Of a DNA stretch of 64,000 nucleotides, positions 57,190-64,000 are shown in pieces. Under the pieces are notes generated by a model. The model had not been told where the DNA came from. It ran no database searches and worked only from the letters and a program-made list of their open reading frames with translations. How positions within the stretch are numbered: the stretch's first letter is position 1; the number at the start of each line of letters is the position of its first letter. The stretch covers positions 38,880 through 102,879 of the forward strand of contig DASYUL010000061.1 in the NCBI GenBank assembly GCA_036001245.1. Direction: 5' to 3'. This DNA comes from Gp7-AA6 sp036001245. GTDB taxonomy: Bacteria > Acidobacteriota > Thermoanaerobaculia > UBA5066 > Gp7-AA6. Both the position numbers and the translations under genes were made by a program.

Positions 57190-59472
57190 TCATCGGAGTG
57201 AGGGCGCGGCCGAAGCATTCACGCTCGCGGCCGGAACGATGTCGACCCCGGTGTAGTAATGCCTGAGGATCGCGTCGTAGGTCGCGCCGGCGAGCGCCAT
57301 ACCGTACGCCCCGTTCTGGCAGAGGCCGACGCCGTGTCCCCAGCCGCGGCCGAGGAAGACGAACTCGATCTCTCCCTGCGGCCCCTGCGCGCGGGAGAAC
57401 GTGAAGGCGAGCTCGGGCAGCTCCAGCGCCTGGCGCACGTCGAACCCGCGGAGCGTGATCTCGGCGGCATCGGTGACCACGCGCATCTCGATGACGCGTC
57501 CGGCGGCGCTCCGCCGGGTGACGGCGAGGTCGCGCACTTCGGTCCCCGCGACGCGTTGCGACATGCGGCGCGCAAGCTCGCGGCCGGAGACGCGCCGCAC
57601 CCACTCCGTCCAGGAGGACTCGCGCTCGAAAGTCGGACCCGCCGGATCGAGCTCCACCCAGAGGGCGAGCACCCGGCTCCCCCGCTTCCACCAGCGAAGC
57701 CGGTCGCCGGGACGGAGCGTGAGCGCCGAGGCGACGAACCAGCGGTCGCCGACGCGCCGCCCGAGCGGGAGCTCCGGATCGACGGGAAGCCCGATGCGGC
57801 CTTCCGGCGTGCGGATCCACACGTTCGATCCCTCGCGCGAAAGGAACTTGCCGGACGCCTCGGTCACTCCGGAGAGCCGCAGCGCGCCGGAGAAAAGGAG
57901 TCCCGCGTACTCCTCCTCGTCGACGGAGCGATCCGGCGGCGGCAGCGGCTCGCCCGCGCCGAACCGGAAGCGCAGCAGGAACGCATAAGCGTCGCGCGCC
58001 GCGCCGGTCAGCCGGCCCGTCGCCGGCGGAGACTCCGCGTAGTAGCGCTGCTCGCGCGGCGTCAGATGGACCGCCCGCGCGGACGAGAGATCGAACGCCG
58101 CGAGGACCGACGGGTAAACGGATGCGGGCGCGAGGGATGCCGGCGGCGCCGCCCGCGTCTCGATTCCCGCCCAGTGCTTCGCGATCTCGAGCCAGGCGGC
58201 GCGCCCCGCCCGACGACGGGGGGCGTGGCGCTGAAGAACGTAGCCGCGCCACTCGAGGCCGCTGCGACCATGACCCGCCGGCGCCTTCGCCAGCCGCGCC
58301 CCTGTGAGAGAGCTCGTCGCGAGCTCGCCGCACTCGACCGAAACGAGGTAGGGAGCGGACTCCCCGACGAAGACGTTCTCGACGTTCTCCGTACGGCCCC
58401 CGCACGTCGAGACGAAGAGCGCGTCGGCGAACGTGCCGGCGGACGCGATCACGAGCCCGCGCGTCGCGTCCACGGCGCCGTTGGACAGCGGGTCCTCGCC
58501 CGTGAGCCCGACGTACACCTGACATTTCGGCGTCGCGCAGAGGTCGTAGCCCTCCGACTCGAACTGCGCGCGATGCGCGAGCGCATATGTGCGCGCGGCG
58601 ACCGACTGCGCCTTGAGCGCCTCGATCTCGTCGTAACGCTTCGGTCCCATCTCGGCGGGGACGACGCCGTACAGGTACTCCTCGAGGTCGACGCGGTTGA
58701 CGAGGTTGAACGTCCCGCGGGCGTTGACCAGCACAACGAGGCTTCCGCGGTAGACGTCGTCATCCACGCGAACGTTCGGGGAGCCGGCGGCCACCACGCC
58801 GGGAGGGAAGATTTCGACCGGGCTCGCGAGCCGTCGCGCCGCGCCGTCACCGGAGGTGAGCACGATCGTTCCGCCCGTCGCGACGTCTCCGCGCGCGGCG
58901 CCGTCGACGACGACCGCGTCCGGTCCTCCGGAGCGAATCCGCGCGGCGAGCGCCTCGGCTTCCGCGCGCGTTGCGAACTTCCCGAGCAGGACCCGGTAGA
59001 CTCCCCGCTCCGCCGAAAAGGCGACCGTGCCGGTCGTCTGGAGCTCGGCCGACAGCTTCTCGAGCGCCCGGCGCGCCGGCTCTTCGTGGGAAAACGCGGC
59101 GGCCTGCACAGAGAATCCGCCGGCGCCCGCCGCGGCACCCTCCGGCCGGAAGACGATGGGACCACGGAGAAGCTCCGCGCGTCCGCCCGACGCGACGATC
59201 CACGGTTCTCCGGGAGACCCGTACGAGAGCTCGGGCAGGTCGCTCTTGACGCCGACGCGGTAGAGGACGCCGCTCGGCACGGAAGGCTCCGGGACCGGGA
59301 CGGCCGGGCCGAGCCGCGCGGATCCCCTCGGCGGACGACGCTCGGCCGCGGGAGGCGCGGTCGGCGCGGGCCTTTCGCCCGGTTTTGCGGGCCGGCCGCT
59401 CGCGCACCCGGCCGCCCACAGGAGGAGGACGAGCGCCCCGGCCCACGGGAAGAAGTGACACCCGCGCTTCAA
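57190..59472 (-). CDS. SPOR-SpoIID/LytB domain lipoprotein (peptidoglycan-acting)
   Basis: 760 aa. The hydrophobic N-terminus ends in a lipobox (WAAGC, Cys23). A Pro-rich linker leads to a SPOR domain (about 118-188: GGFSVQAAAFSHEEPARRAL) that binds denuded septal glycan. A SpoIID/LytB domain starts near 239 (YRGSLVVLVNARGTFNLVNR), with the active-site-like VVPAEMGP Glu at about 272 and VSTCGGRTENVENVF. Beyond it a unique 300-residue region ends in GRGWGHGVGLCQNGAYGMA, another SpoIID hallmark, so the domain is split by an insertion. SpoIID is a lytic transglycosylase in sporulation, yet other sporulation genes are absent here. TTG 59472 overlaps the upstream stop. Confidence 0.85.
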   Translation of the reverse strand: MKRGCHFFPWAGALVLLLWAAGCASGRPAKPGERPAPTAPPAAERRPPRGSARLGPAVPVPEPSVPSGVLYRVGVKSDLPELSYGSPGEPWIVASGGRAELLRGPIVFRPEGAAAGAGGFSVQAAAFSHEEPARRALEKLSAELQTTGTVAFSAERGVYRVLLGKFATRAEAEALAARIRSGGPDAVVVDGAARGDVATGGTIVLTSGDGAARRLASPVEIFPPGVVAAGSPNVRVDDDVYRGSLVVLVNARGTFNLVNRVDLEEYLYGVVPAEMGPKRYDEIEALKAQSVAARTYALAHRAQFESEGYDLCATPKCQVYVGLTGEDPLSNGAVDATRGLVIASAGTFADALFVSTCGGRTENVENVFVGESAPYLVSVECGELATSSLTGARLAKAPAGHGRSGLEWRGYVLQRHAPRRRAGRAAWLEIAKHWAGIETRAAPPASLAPASVYPSVLAAFDLSSARAVHLTPREQRYYAESPPATGRLTGAARDAYAFLLRFRFGAGEPLPPPDRSVDEEEYAGLLFSGALRLSGVTEASGKFLSREGSNVWIRTPEGRIGLPVDPELPLGRRVGDRWFVASALTLRPGDRLRWWKRGSRVLALWVELDPAGPTFERESSWTEWVRRVSGRELARRMSQRVAGTEVRDLAVTRRSAAGRVIEMRVVTDAAEITLRGFDVRQALELPELAFTFSRAQGPQGEIEFVFLGRGWGHGVGLCQNGAYGMALAGATYDAILRHYYTGVDIVPAASVNASAAPSLR

Positions 59473-60203
59473 AACCGCGACCGGACGTGTGTGCCGAGGA
59501 CCTCTTTTCTGTAGTCCTTCCCGCGAAGCGCGACGAGCGTGCACATCTCGTAGAGCCGGCTGCGGAGACGGTACCCGATCCGATCCTCGAGCTTCTCCCT
59601 CTCGCCCGACGCCGTATCCGGTTGGTCTTCGTAATTCGATGTCGCGATCGTGATTCGCTTCTGGTTGTAGCGCGTGTTCAGCAGGTGGTAGAGGACGTCG
59701 AGGACCCAAGGATGTGGCTTGGACGCTCCGAGCTCGTCGACGACGAGCAGTTCGGCCTCCGCGTAGGGGGTCAGAACGGATTCCTTCGACAGGTCCGCGT
59801 CGGGCCGAAAGCTGGTCTGGATTCGCATCAGTAGGTCGGAGAAATCCACGTAGAGACCCTGGACCGCCTTCGTGACGACGAGCTCGGACAGGATCGCGCA
59901 GGCCAGGTGCGTCTTGCCGCGTCCCGCCGGGCCGACAAAAAGCAATCCGGATTCAACCACCGGGTAAGTGTCGACGAACTCCCGTGCAATCCGCTTCGCG
60001 TTGTTGAGCTCCGGTGTGTGCTCCTCAAAGTTTGCGAAATTGTCCGCCCGGTATCGCACGGGAATCCCGGCGGAATCGAGCCGCTCGCGGCGGAGCGCTT
60101 CGTCGCGGCAGGAGCAGGGACGGGCGCGCTTTCGTCCTTCGATCGAGTCGAGGACCCAACCCGCGCCGCCGCAGAGTGAGCAGGTATCGGGAATGACTTC
60201 CAC
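59469..60203 (-). CDS. DnaC/IstB-like AAA+ ATPase with N-terminal zinc-binding Cys cluster
   Basis: 244 aa. Residues 8-32 hold CSLCGG and RPCSC (Cys8, 11, 30, 32), a probable zinc finger. Walker A GPAGRGKTHL at 91-100, Walker B ELLVVDELGAS, sensor 1 IATSNYE, and Arg-finger-like RIGYRLRSRLYEM. This domain plan resembles DnaC/DnaI helicase loaders; IstB transposition helpers share the ATPase but normally sit beside istA, which is absent. A loader role is therefore more likely. Its stop overlaps the SpoIID gene start (TTGA). Confidence 0.82.
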   Translation of the reverse strand: MEVIPDTCSLCGGAGWVLDSIEGRKRARPCSCRDEALRRERLDSAGIPVRYRADNFANFEEHTPELNNAKRIAREFVDTYPVVESGLLFVGPAGRGKTHLACAILSELVVTKAVQGLYVDFSDLLMRIQTSFRPDADLSKESVLTPYAEAELLVVDELGASKPHPWVLDVLYHLLNTRYNQKRITIATSNYEDQPDTASGEREKLEDRIGYRLRSRLYEMCTLVALRGKDYRKEVLGTHVRSRF

Positions 60204-60248
60204 GCCGCCGATTCTAAGCCGCGAGAGAGCGGAGCCCAGAGCTGAGAG

Positions 60249-60728
60249 CTAGTTCTCGGGGAGACCCGCTTCGATGAGCACGTCCCGGCGGCGCGGACCT
60301 TCGAGATATCTCTTCAAATCGGCGAACCGAGCCTCCCACCGCGGGCCGGCGACGCCGCGGTAGCGGTCGTAGGCGGGGCCCGCGTCCGGAATCGCCTGCT
60401 CGACCGTCACGACGCACGCACCGTTCTGCTCGACGAAGGTGAGGACGAACGAAAGCCCTTCGAGCGGCTCCTCCATCCTCATTTCGTAGGAAATGTCGCG
60501 CACGACGAGCCTTTGCCCGGGCTCGTAGGTCTCGATCTTGCCCATGATCGTCGCCTCCGTTCCCCCGCGCTCGTCCGTGAAGCCGACCGCCCAGTTGCCG
60601 CCTTCGCGGCGCCCGACGAGCGCGCCCTCGCACCACCACGAGAGAAGCTCTCCGACCCGCGTGAAGGCGTCGAACGCGTCGGACGCGCTCGTTTCGATCG
60701 ACACGGAGCGGACGACGTGCTCGCTCAT
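60249..60728 (-). CDS. SRPBCC (AHSA1-like) domain protein
   Basis: About 159 aa from MSEHVVRSVSIETSASDAFD (ATG 60728; other in-frame starts at 60737 and 60779). SRPBCC/START-like lipid- or ligand-binding fold: VFxxFT-like DAFDAFTRVGELLSWWCEGA, GKIETYEPGQRLVVRDI and a long C-terminal helix (WEARFADLKRYLEGP). AHSA1-like proteins bind hydrophobic ligands or Hsp90-type chaperones; no enzyme activity can be inferred. Divergent from argS across a palindromic gap. Confidence 0.8.
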   Translation of the reverse strand: MSEHVVRSVSIETSASDAFDAFTRVGELLSWWCEGALVGRREGGNWAVGFTDERGGTEATIMGKIETYEPGQRLVVRDISYEMRMEEPLEGLSFVLTFVEQNGACVVTVEQAIPDAGPAYDRYRGVAGPRWEARFADLKRYLEGPRRRDVLIEAGLPEN

Positions 60729-60766
60729 CGAGTCCATGGTAACGCGGCCAACGTCCCTCGCATTTC

Positions 60767-60838
60767 GTTCAAGGGTCAAGGTTCAAGGGTCAACGTCCAA
60801 AAAGGACAACGCCACCTTGAACTTTTGACCTTTGAACC
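60767..60838. repeat. tandem and inverted GTTCAAGGGTCAA words in a divergent promoter gap
   Basis: GTTCAAGGGTCAAG (60767-60780) is repeated at once as GTTCAAGGGTCAAC (60781-60794). An imperfect reverse complement, TTTTGACCTTTGAACC, is at 60823-60838. A small GTCC-AAAAA-GGAC hairpin sits between. It occupies the gap between the SRPBCC gene and argS. Confidence 0.6.
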
Positions 60839-60859
60839 GTCTCTTATACTGCCCGGCCG

Positions 60860-62899
60860 GTGAGCCCGACCCTTTCGCTCGAGAAGATCCGCGCCGGCAT
60901 TGCCGACGCCGTGCACGACGCCGCCGACCGTCTCTGGAACGCGACGCTCGATCGCGTCGTCCTGGAGCGTCCTCCCGCGCTCGCGATGGGAGACCTCGCT
61001 TCTCCCGCGGCGTTCGATCTCGCGAAGACGCTGCGTAAGTCGCCGCGGGCGATCGCCGGCGAGCTCGCAAGCTCGATTTCGCTGCCGGAGGGCGTGCGGG
61101 AGGCGCGGGTCGAAGGCGCCGGGTATCTGAACTTCTTTCTCGACCGCGACCGGCTCGTGGAAGCCATGCTCGTCGAGGAGCCGGCGACCGAGGAGAAACG
61201 GCCCGGCAAGGTCATCGTCGAGCACACCAACATCAACCCGAACAAGGCCGCGCACATCGGGCACCTGCGAAACGCTGCGCTCGGCGACGTGCTCGCGCGC
61301 ACGCTGACCTTTCTCGGTCACCGCGTCGAGGTCCAGAACTACCTGGACGACACGGGCGTGCAGGTCGCCGACGTCGTCGCGGGCCTGCAGCACATGAAGG
61401 ACGTCCGCTCCGCGGAAGACGTCCGCCGCGCGGCCGCCGGCGGGGCGTTACCCGACGGCTCCTCGCACCCGAAGGGTCTCGCGTATCTCTGCTGGGACGT
61501 GTACGCGGACGTCGCGAAGGTCTACGAGGAGAACGAGAGCGCGCGAGCGTGGCGCGTCGAGGTCCTTCACGCAATCGAGGCGGGCGGGAACGAGACGGCG
61601 CAGATCGCCGAAGTGCTCTCGGAGGCAATCGTCTCGGCGCACCTCGCGACGATGGGCCGGCTGGGGATCCCGTACGACCTGCTCCCGCGGGAGAGCGACA
61701 TCCTGCGAAAGAACTTCTGGAGCCGCGCGTTCGACCTCCTGAAGCAGTCGGGCGCCGTCGTCTTCGAGACGGAGGGAAAGCACGCAGGCTGCTGGGTCCT
61801 TCGGCTCGCCGACTCGCCCGAGTTCGCCGGGATGGAGGAGCCGGACAAGATCCTCGTGCGCTCGAACGGCACCGTGACCTACACGGCGAAGGACATCGCG
61901 TACCAGCTCTGGAAGTTCGGACTGCTCGGGGTCGACTTCGACTACGAGCCGTTCCGGCCCGATTGGAATTCCGGCGCGGTTCGCGCGGAGGAGGTCGCCC
62001 GCGAGGTCCGGGAGCAGCCACTCTGGCGCACGGCGCACACGGGCGGAGTCCCCGACCACCCCGAGTTCGGCCACGCGACGACGGTCGTCAACGTCATCGA
62101 CGTGCGCCAGTCGTATCTCCAGAAGGTGGTCCGCGAGGGACTGCGGGTGCTCGGATACGGGAACGAAGCGGAGAGGAGCATTCACTTCTCCTACGAGACG
62201 GTCGCTCTCACTCCGCGCGCCGCCCGCGAGCTCGCCGAGAAGTTCCAGGAGGAGTACCGCCTCTCCCCCGAGGACGAGAAGAAGCCGTTCGTCGAGATGT
62301 CCGGGAGGAAGGGGCTCGGAGTAAAGATCGACGACCTGGTCGAGCTCCTCCTCGAACGATCCCGCCGCGAGATCGCCGCGCGCCGCGAGAGCGCCGATGC
62401 CGCCGCGGAGGAGGATGCGCGCGCGATCGCGATCGGAGCGCTCCGTTACTTCTTGCTCAAGTTCGGCAAGAACAAGCTGATCGCGTTCGACTTCGACGAG
62501 GCCCTGAACTTCGAGGGAGACACCGGGCCGTACCTTCAGTACTCCCTCGTTCGCGCCGACAATATCTTCCGCAAGCTCGAGAAGCGTGGGCTCGCGACCG
62601 ACGCCATCCCCGCGGTCGGGGGGGAGGCATGGGACGACGACCTCTGGGCCCTCGTGCTCGATGCGGCGGCGATCCCGGAGGTCGCCGAGCGCGCGGTCGA
62701 TTCGCTCGAGCTCTCGACGATCGCCCGTCACGCGTTCGGGCTCGCGCAGGCGTTCAATCACTTCTACCACCGGCAGCCGATCGTGAGCGAAAAGGACCCC
62801 ACGGTTCGCGCGCGACGCCTCGCGGTGGCACGAATCTTCCGCCGCGCGATGTCGCGGCTGCTCGGGCTCCTGGGAATCCCGGAGCCGGGAAGGATGTAG
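60860..62899 (+). CDS. argS: arginyl-tRNA synthetase
   Basis: 679 aa class I synthetase charging tRNA-Arg. The N-terminal Add-1 domain (1-115) recognises the tRNA D-loop. The HIGH motif is in EHTNINPNKAAHIGHLRNAALGD (about 121-143). The Rossmann fold continues through VTYTAKDIAYQLWKFGLL. KMSKS is replaced by EMSGRKGLGV, as in many ArgRS. The DALR anticodon-binding domain covers the C-terminal 130 residues (NFEGDTGPYLQYSLVRADNI to the end). The GTG at 60860 has no ribosome-binding site, but TATACT lies 10 bases upstream, so a very short leader is possible. Confidence 0.95.
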   Translation: MSPTLSLEKIRAGIADAVHDAADRLWNATLDRVVLERPPALAMGDLASPAAFDLAKTLRKSPRAIAGELASSISLPEGVREARVEGAGYLNFFLDRDRLVEAMLVEEPATEEKRPGKVIVEHTNINPNKAAHIGHLRNAALGDVLARTLTFLGHRVEVQNYLDDTGVQVADVVAGLQHMKDVRSAEDVRRAAAGGALPDGSSHPKGLAYLCWDVYADVAKVYEENESARAWRVEVLHAIEAGGNETAQIAEVLSEAIVSAHLATMGRLGIPYDLLPRESDILRKNFWSRAFDLLKQSGAVVFETEGKHAGCWVLRLADSPEFAGMEEPDKILVRSNGTVTYTAKDIAYQLWKFGLLGVDFDYEPFRPDWNSGAVRAEEVAREVREQPLWRTAHTGGVPDHPEFGHATTVVNVIDVRQSYLQKVVREGLRVLGYGNEAERSIHFSYETVALTPRAARELAEKFQEEYRLSPEDEKKPFVEMSGRKGLGVKIDDLVELLLERSRREIAARRESADAAAEEDARAIAIGALRYFLLKFGKNKLIAFDFDEALNFEGDTGPYLQYSLVRADNIFRKLEKRGLATDAIPAVGGEAWDDDLWALVLDAAAIPEVAERAVDSLELSTIARHAFGLAQAFNHFYHRQPIVSEKDPTVRARRLAVARIFRRAMSRLLGLLGIPEPGRM

Positions 62900-62936
62900 G
62901 GTACAGATTTATGACTTATGGATTATGCTTTTCTGT

Positions 62937-63173
62937 ATGAGAACGACTTTCGACATAAACGACGAGCTTCTGAGACAGGTCAAACGGCGAGCCGCCGATG
63001 AAGGGACCAGTCTTCGGGCCGTCATCGAGGGCGCCTTGCGAGCCCACATCGGCCGTCCGAGGCGAGGCACGAGTTACCGTCTCCGCTGGCGAACGGAGAA
63101 GGGCCGCTTGAGGCCCGGTGTGCGCATCGAGGACAGGGATGCGCTGTTCGACCTGATGGAAGACCGACGGTGA
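62937..63173 (+). CDS. VapB-type ribbon-helix-helix antitoxin
   Basis: 78 aa. MRTTFDINDELLRQVKRRAA and then EGTSLRAVIEGALRAHI form a ribbon-helix-helix DNA-binding unit; the basic/aromatic tail (SYRLRWRTEKG, LFDLMEDRR) is the likely toxin-binding part. It should repress the operon and neutralise the PIN toxin. I took ATG 62937; a start four codons earlier is possible. The stop overlaps the toxin GTG (GTGA). The local AT-rich leader (GTACAGATTTATGACTTATG) contrasts with the surrounding GC content and fits a transferred module. Confidence 0.85.
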   Translation: MRTTFDINDELLRQVKRRAADEGTSLRAVIEGALRAHIGRPRRGTSYRLRWRTEKGRLRPGVRIEDRDALFDLMEDRR

Positions 63174-63610
63174 TCGCGCTCGACACGAATATCCTTCTTC
63201 ACGCGCGCCGCGAAGAGCTCGAGCACCACGGCGCGGCCCGCCGGCTGTTGAGGGAGCTGGCCCAGGGATCGGAGGTGTGGGCCCTACCCTGGCCGTGCGT
63301 CTACGAATTCCTCCGGGTGGTCACGCACCCGCGGGTCTTCGACCCGCCCACCCCGCTTGCCGCCGCGCTCGAGGACATCGACTCGCTTCTCGCCTCGCCG
63401 AGCCTCACGCTCCTGGGGGAAGGGCCGGAGCATCGAGGCCATCTCCGACGCACGATCGAGGGGGGAGACGCGGTCGGCAACCTCGTCCACGACGCGCATA
63501 TCGCCGCTCTCGCGGTCGAGCACGGAGTCGCCGAACTCTGGACGCTGGACCGCGATTTCGCACGGTTTCCTGGGCTCACGGTGCGCAATCCGTTCGGAAA
63601 CCCTCCATGA
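63170..63610 (+). CDS. VapC-type PIN-domain ribonuclease toxin
   Basis: 146 aa. PIN acidic residues are in place: Asp5 (MIALDTNILLHARR), Glu in CVYEFLRVV (about 46), Asp in GNLVHDAHIAALAV (about 108) and Asp in LWTLDRDFARF (about 127). VapC toxins cleave tRNA or rRNA. GTG start overlaps the antitoxin stop; the stop overlaps the start of the cupin gene (ATGA), which makes a three-gene unit. Confidence 0.9.
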   Translation: MIALDTNILLHARREELEHHGAARRLLRELAQGSEVWALPWPCVYEFLRVVTHPRVFDPPTPLAAALEDIDSLLASPSLTLLGEGPEHRGHLRRTIEGGDAVGNLVHDAHIAALAVEHGVAELWTLDRDFARFPGLTVRNPFGNPP

Positions 63611-63972
63611 CGCCGCGAAAAGTCAACCTGGCGCAGAAGTTCGAGGAGTTCCGGGATCTTTGGAGTCCCAAGATCGCCGGAGAGGTCAACGACTCTTACG
63701 TCAAATTGGTCAAGTTCCAGGGCGAGTTCGTGTGGCACCGCCACGAGAACGAAGACGAGATGTTCCTCGTCGTCTCTGGCCGGATCACGATCCGCTTCCG
63801 CGACGGAGACGTCGACCTGGAAGAAAACGAGTTCCTCGTCGTTCCGAAGGGAGTGGAGCACTGCCCGTTCGCGCCGGAGGAGGCGCAGGTCCTCCTCTTC
63901 GAGCCGAAGACGACGCTGAATACCGGAGACGTTCAGAACGAGAGGACGATCGAGAACCTCGATCGGATCTGA
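63607..63972 (+). CDS. small single-domain cupin protein
   Basis: 121 aa cupin. First motif WHRHENEDEMFLVVSGRITI (two His and a Glu of the metal site), second motif ENEFLVVPKGVEHCPFAPEE (third His). Such proteins may bind or isomerise small molecules; a regulatory role is also common. ATG at 63607 overlaps the VapC stop. Whether it belongs to the toxin-antitoxin unit or is merely co-transcribed is not clear. Confidence 0.85.
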   Translation: MTPRKVNLAQKFEEFRDLWSPKIAGEVNDSYVKLVKFQGEFVWHRHENEDEMFLVVSGRITIRFRDGDVDLEENEFLVVPKGVEHCPFAPEEAQVLLFEPKTTLNTGDVQNERTIENLDRI

Positions 63973-63980
63973 GACCGAAA

Positions 63981-64000
63981 TGGCTTCCCTCACCCGCCGC
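63981..64000 (+). CDS. possible start of a further gene, cut by the right edge
   Basis: An ATG nine bases after the cupin stop is followed by open codons MASLTRR to the end of the window. Only seven codons are visible, so the product is unknown. Position and direction would fit another gene of the cupin unit. Confidence 0.25.

Noticed and set aside
59469..60203. IstB transposition helper of an IS21 element
   Set aside because: No istA or IS ends nearby; an N-terminal Cys cluster and coupling to the SpoIID gene fit a helicase-loader-like protein better.
1..64000. tRNA, rRNA or classic riboswitch
   Set aside because: Gaps were read for cloverleaf arms, GTTCGAATC-type T-loops and known riboswitch cores; none was convincing.

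Overview
This is about 64 kb of GC-rich bacterial chromosome (roughly two thirds G+C by eye), densely packed with housekeeping and envelope genes. I see no prophage, plasmid, transposase, rRNA, tRNA or CRISPR array. The gene set fits a diderm bacterium: an RND/TolC efflux system, LolC/E-type permease, lipoproteins and SPOR and SpoIID domains. RNase J, PyrR, a phoH-pgpH-ybeY-corC-era block, an MglA-type GTPase, lysine 6-aminotransferase, YCF48 and bacterial Ig-like proteins would suit Acidobacteriota (Thermoanaerobaculia or a relative). That taxonomic call is inference.

Layout. 1-4.8 kb: RND efflux operon, minus strand, cut by the left edge. 5-10 kb: secreted truncated haemoglobin, then corA-rsmA-rnj-uppP as an overlapping operon. 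10-17.6 kb: GAF-GGDEF cyclase, lysine aminotransferase, secreted PQQ-type sugar dehydrogenase, Ig-like lipoprotein, MEMO-family protein and universal stress protein. 17.9-23.7 kb: pyrR-pyrB-pyrC, a GH113-like secreted protein and an inositol phosphatase. 23.9-31.2 kb: MglA-like GTPase with a coiled-coil tail, convergent with phoH-pgpH-ybeY-corC-era. 31.3-37.5 kb: small secreted protein, isopropylmalate-type dehydrogenase, cysteine-dioxygenase-like cupin, M48 lipoprotein, membrane glycosyltransferase and FHA protein. 37.6-47 kb: UvrD/PcrA helicase, chorismate synthase, methyltransferase, O-antigen-ligase-like protein and carB. 47-54 kb: YCF48 repeat protein, then aroF-carA-lolC/E, followed by a decayed tandem duplication. 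54-60.7 kb: acyl-CoA dehydrogenase, meaB, mce and a small protein; SpoIID/SPOR lipoprotein, DnaC-like ATPase and SRPBCC protein. 60.9-64 kb: argS, VapBC and a cupin.

The coherent functions are de novo pyrimidine synthesis (carA, carB, pyrB, pyrC, pyrR), the two ends of the shikimate pathway (DAHP synthase, chorismate synthase), RNA processing and ribosome maturation (rnj, rsmA, ybeY, era), cyclic-dinucleotide signalling (GGDEF, PgpH), cell-wall and envelope work, and methylmalonyl-CoA metabolism. Twenty gene pairs are joined by 4-base ATGA, GTGA or TTGA overlaps, so several starts can be set confidently even when the codon is GTG or TTG.

The most unusual content is between genes. No gap exceeds 300 bases, but most hold long palindromic repeats of at least six unrelated families. 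Some abut or enter coding sequence, notably at both ends of the helicase gene. At 52.5-54.2 kb an aroF/small-gene divergent unit was duplicated and has decayed, leaving an aroF 5' fragment with a lost start codon and a chimeric truncated paralogue.
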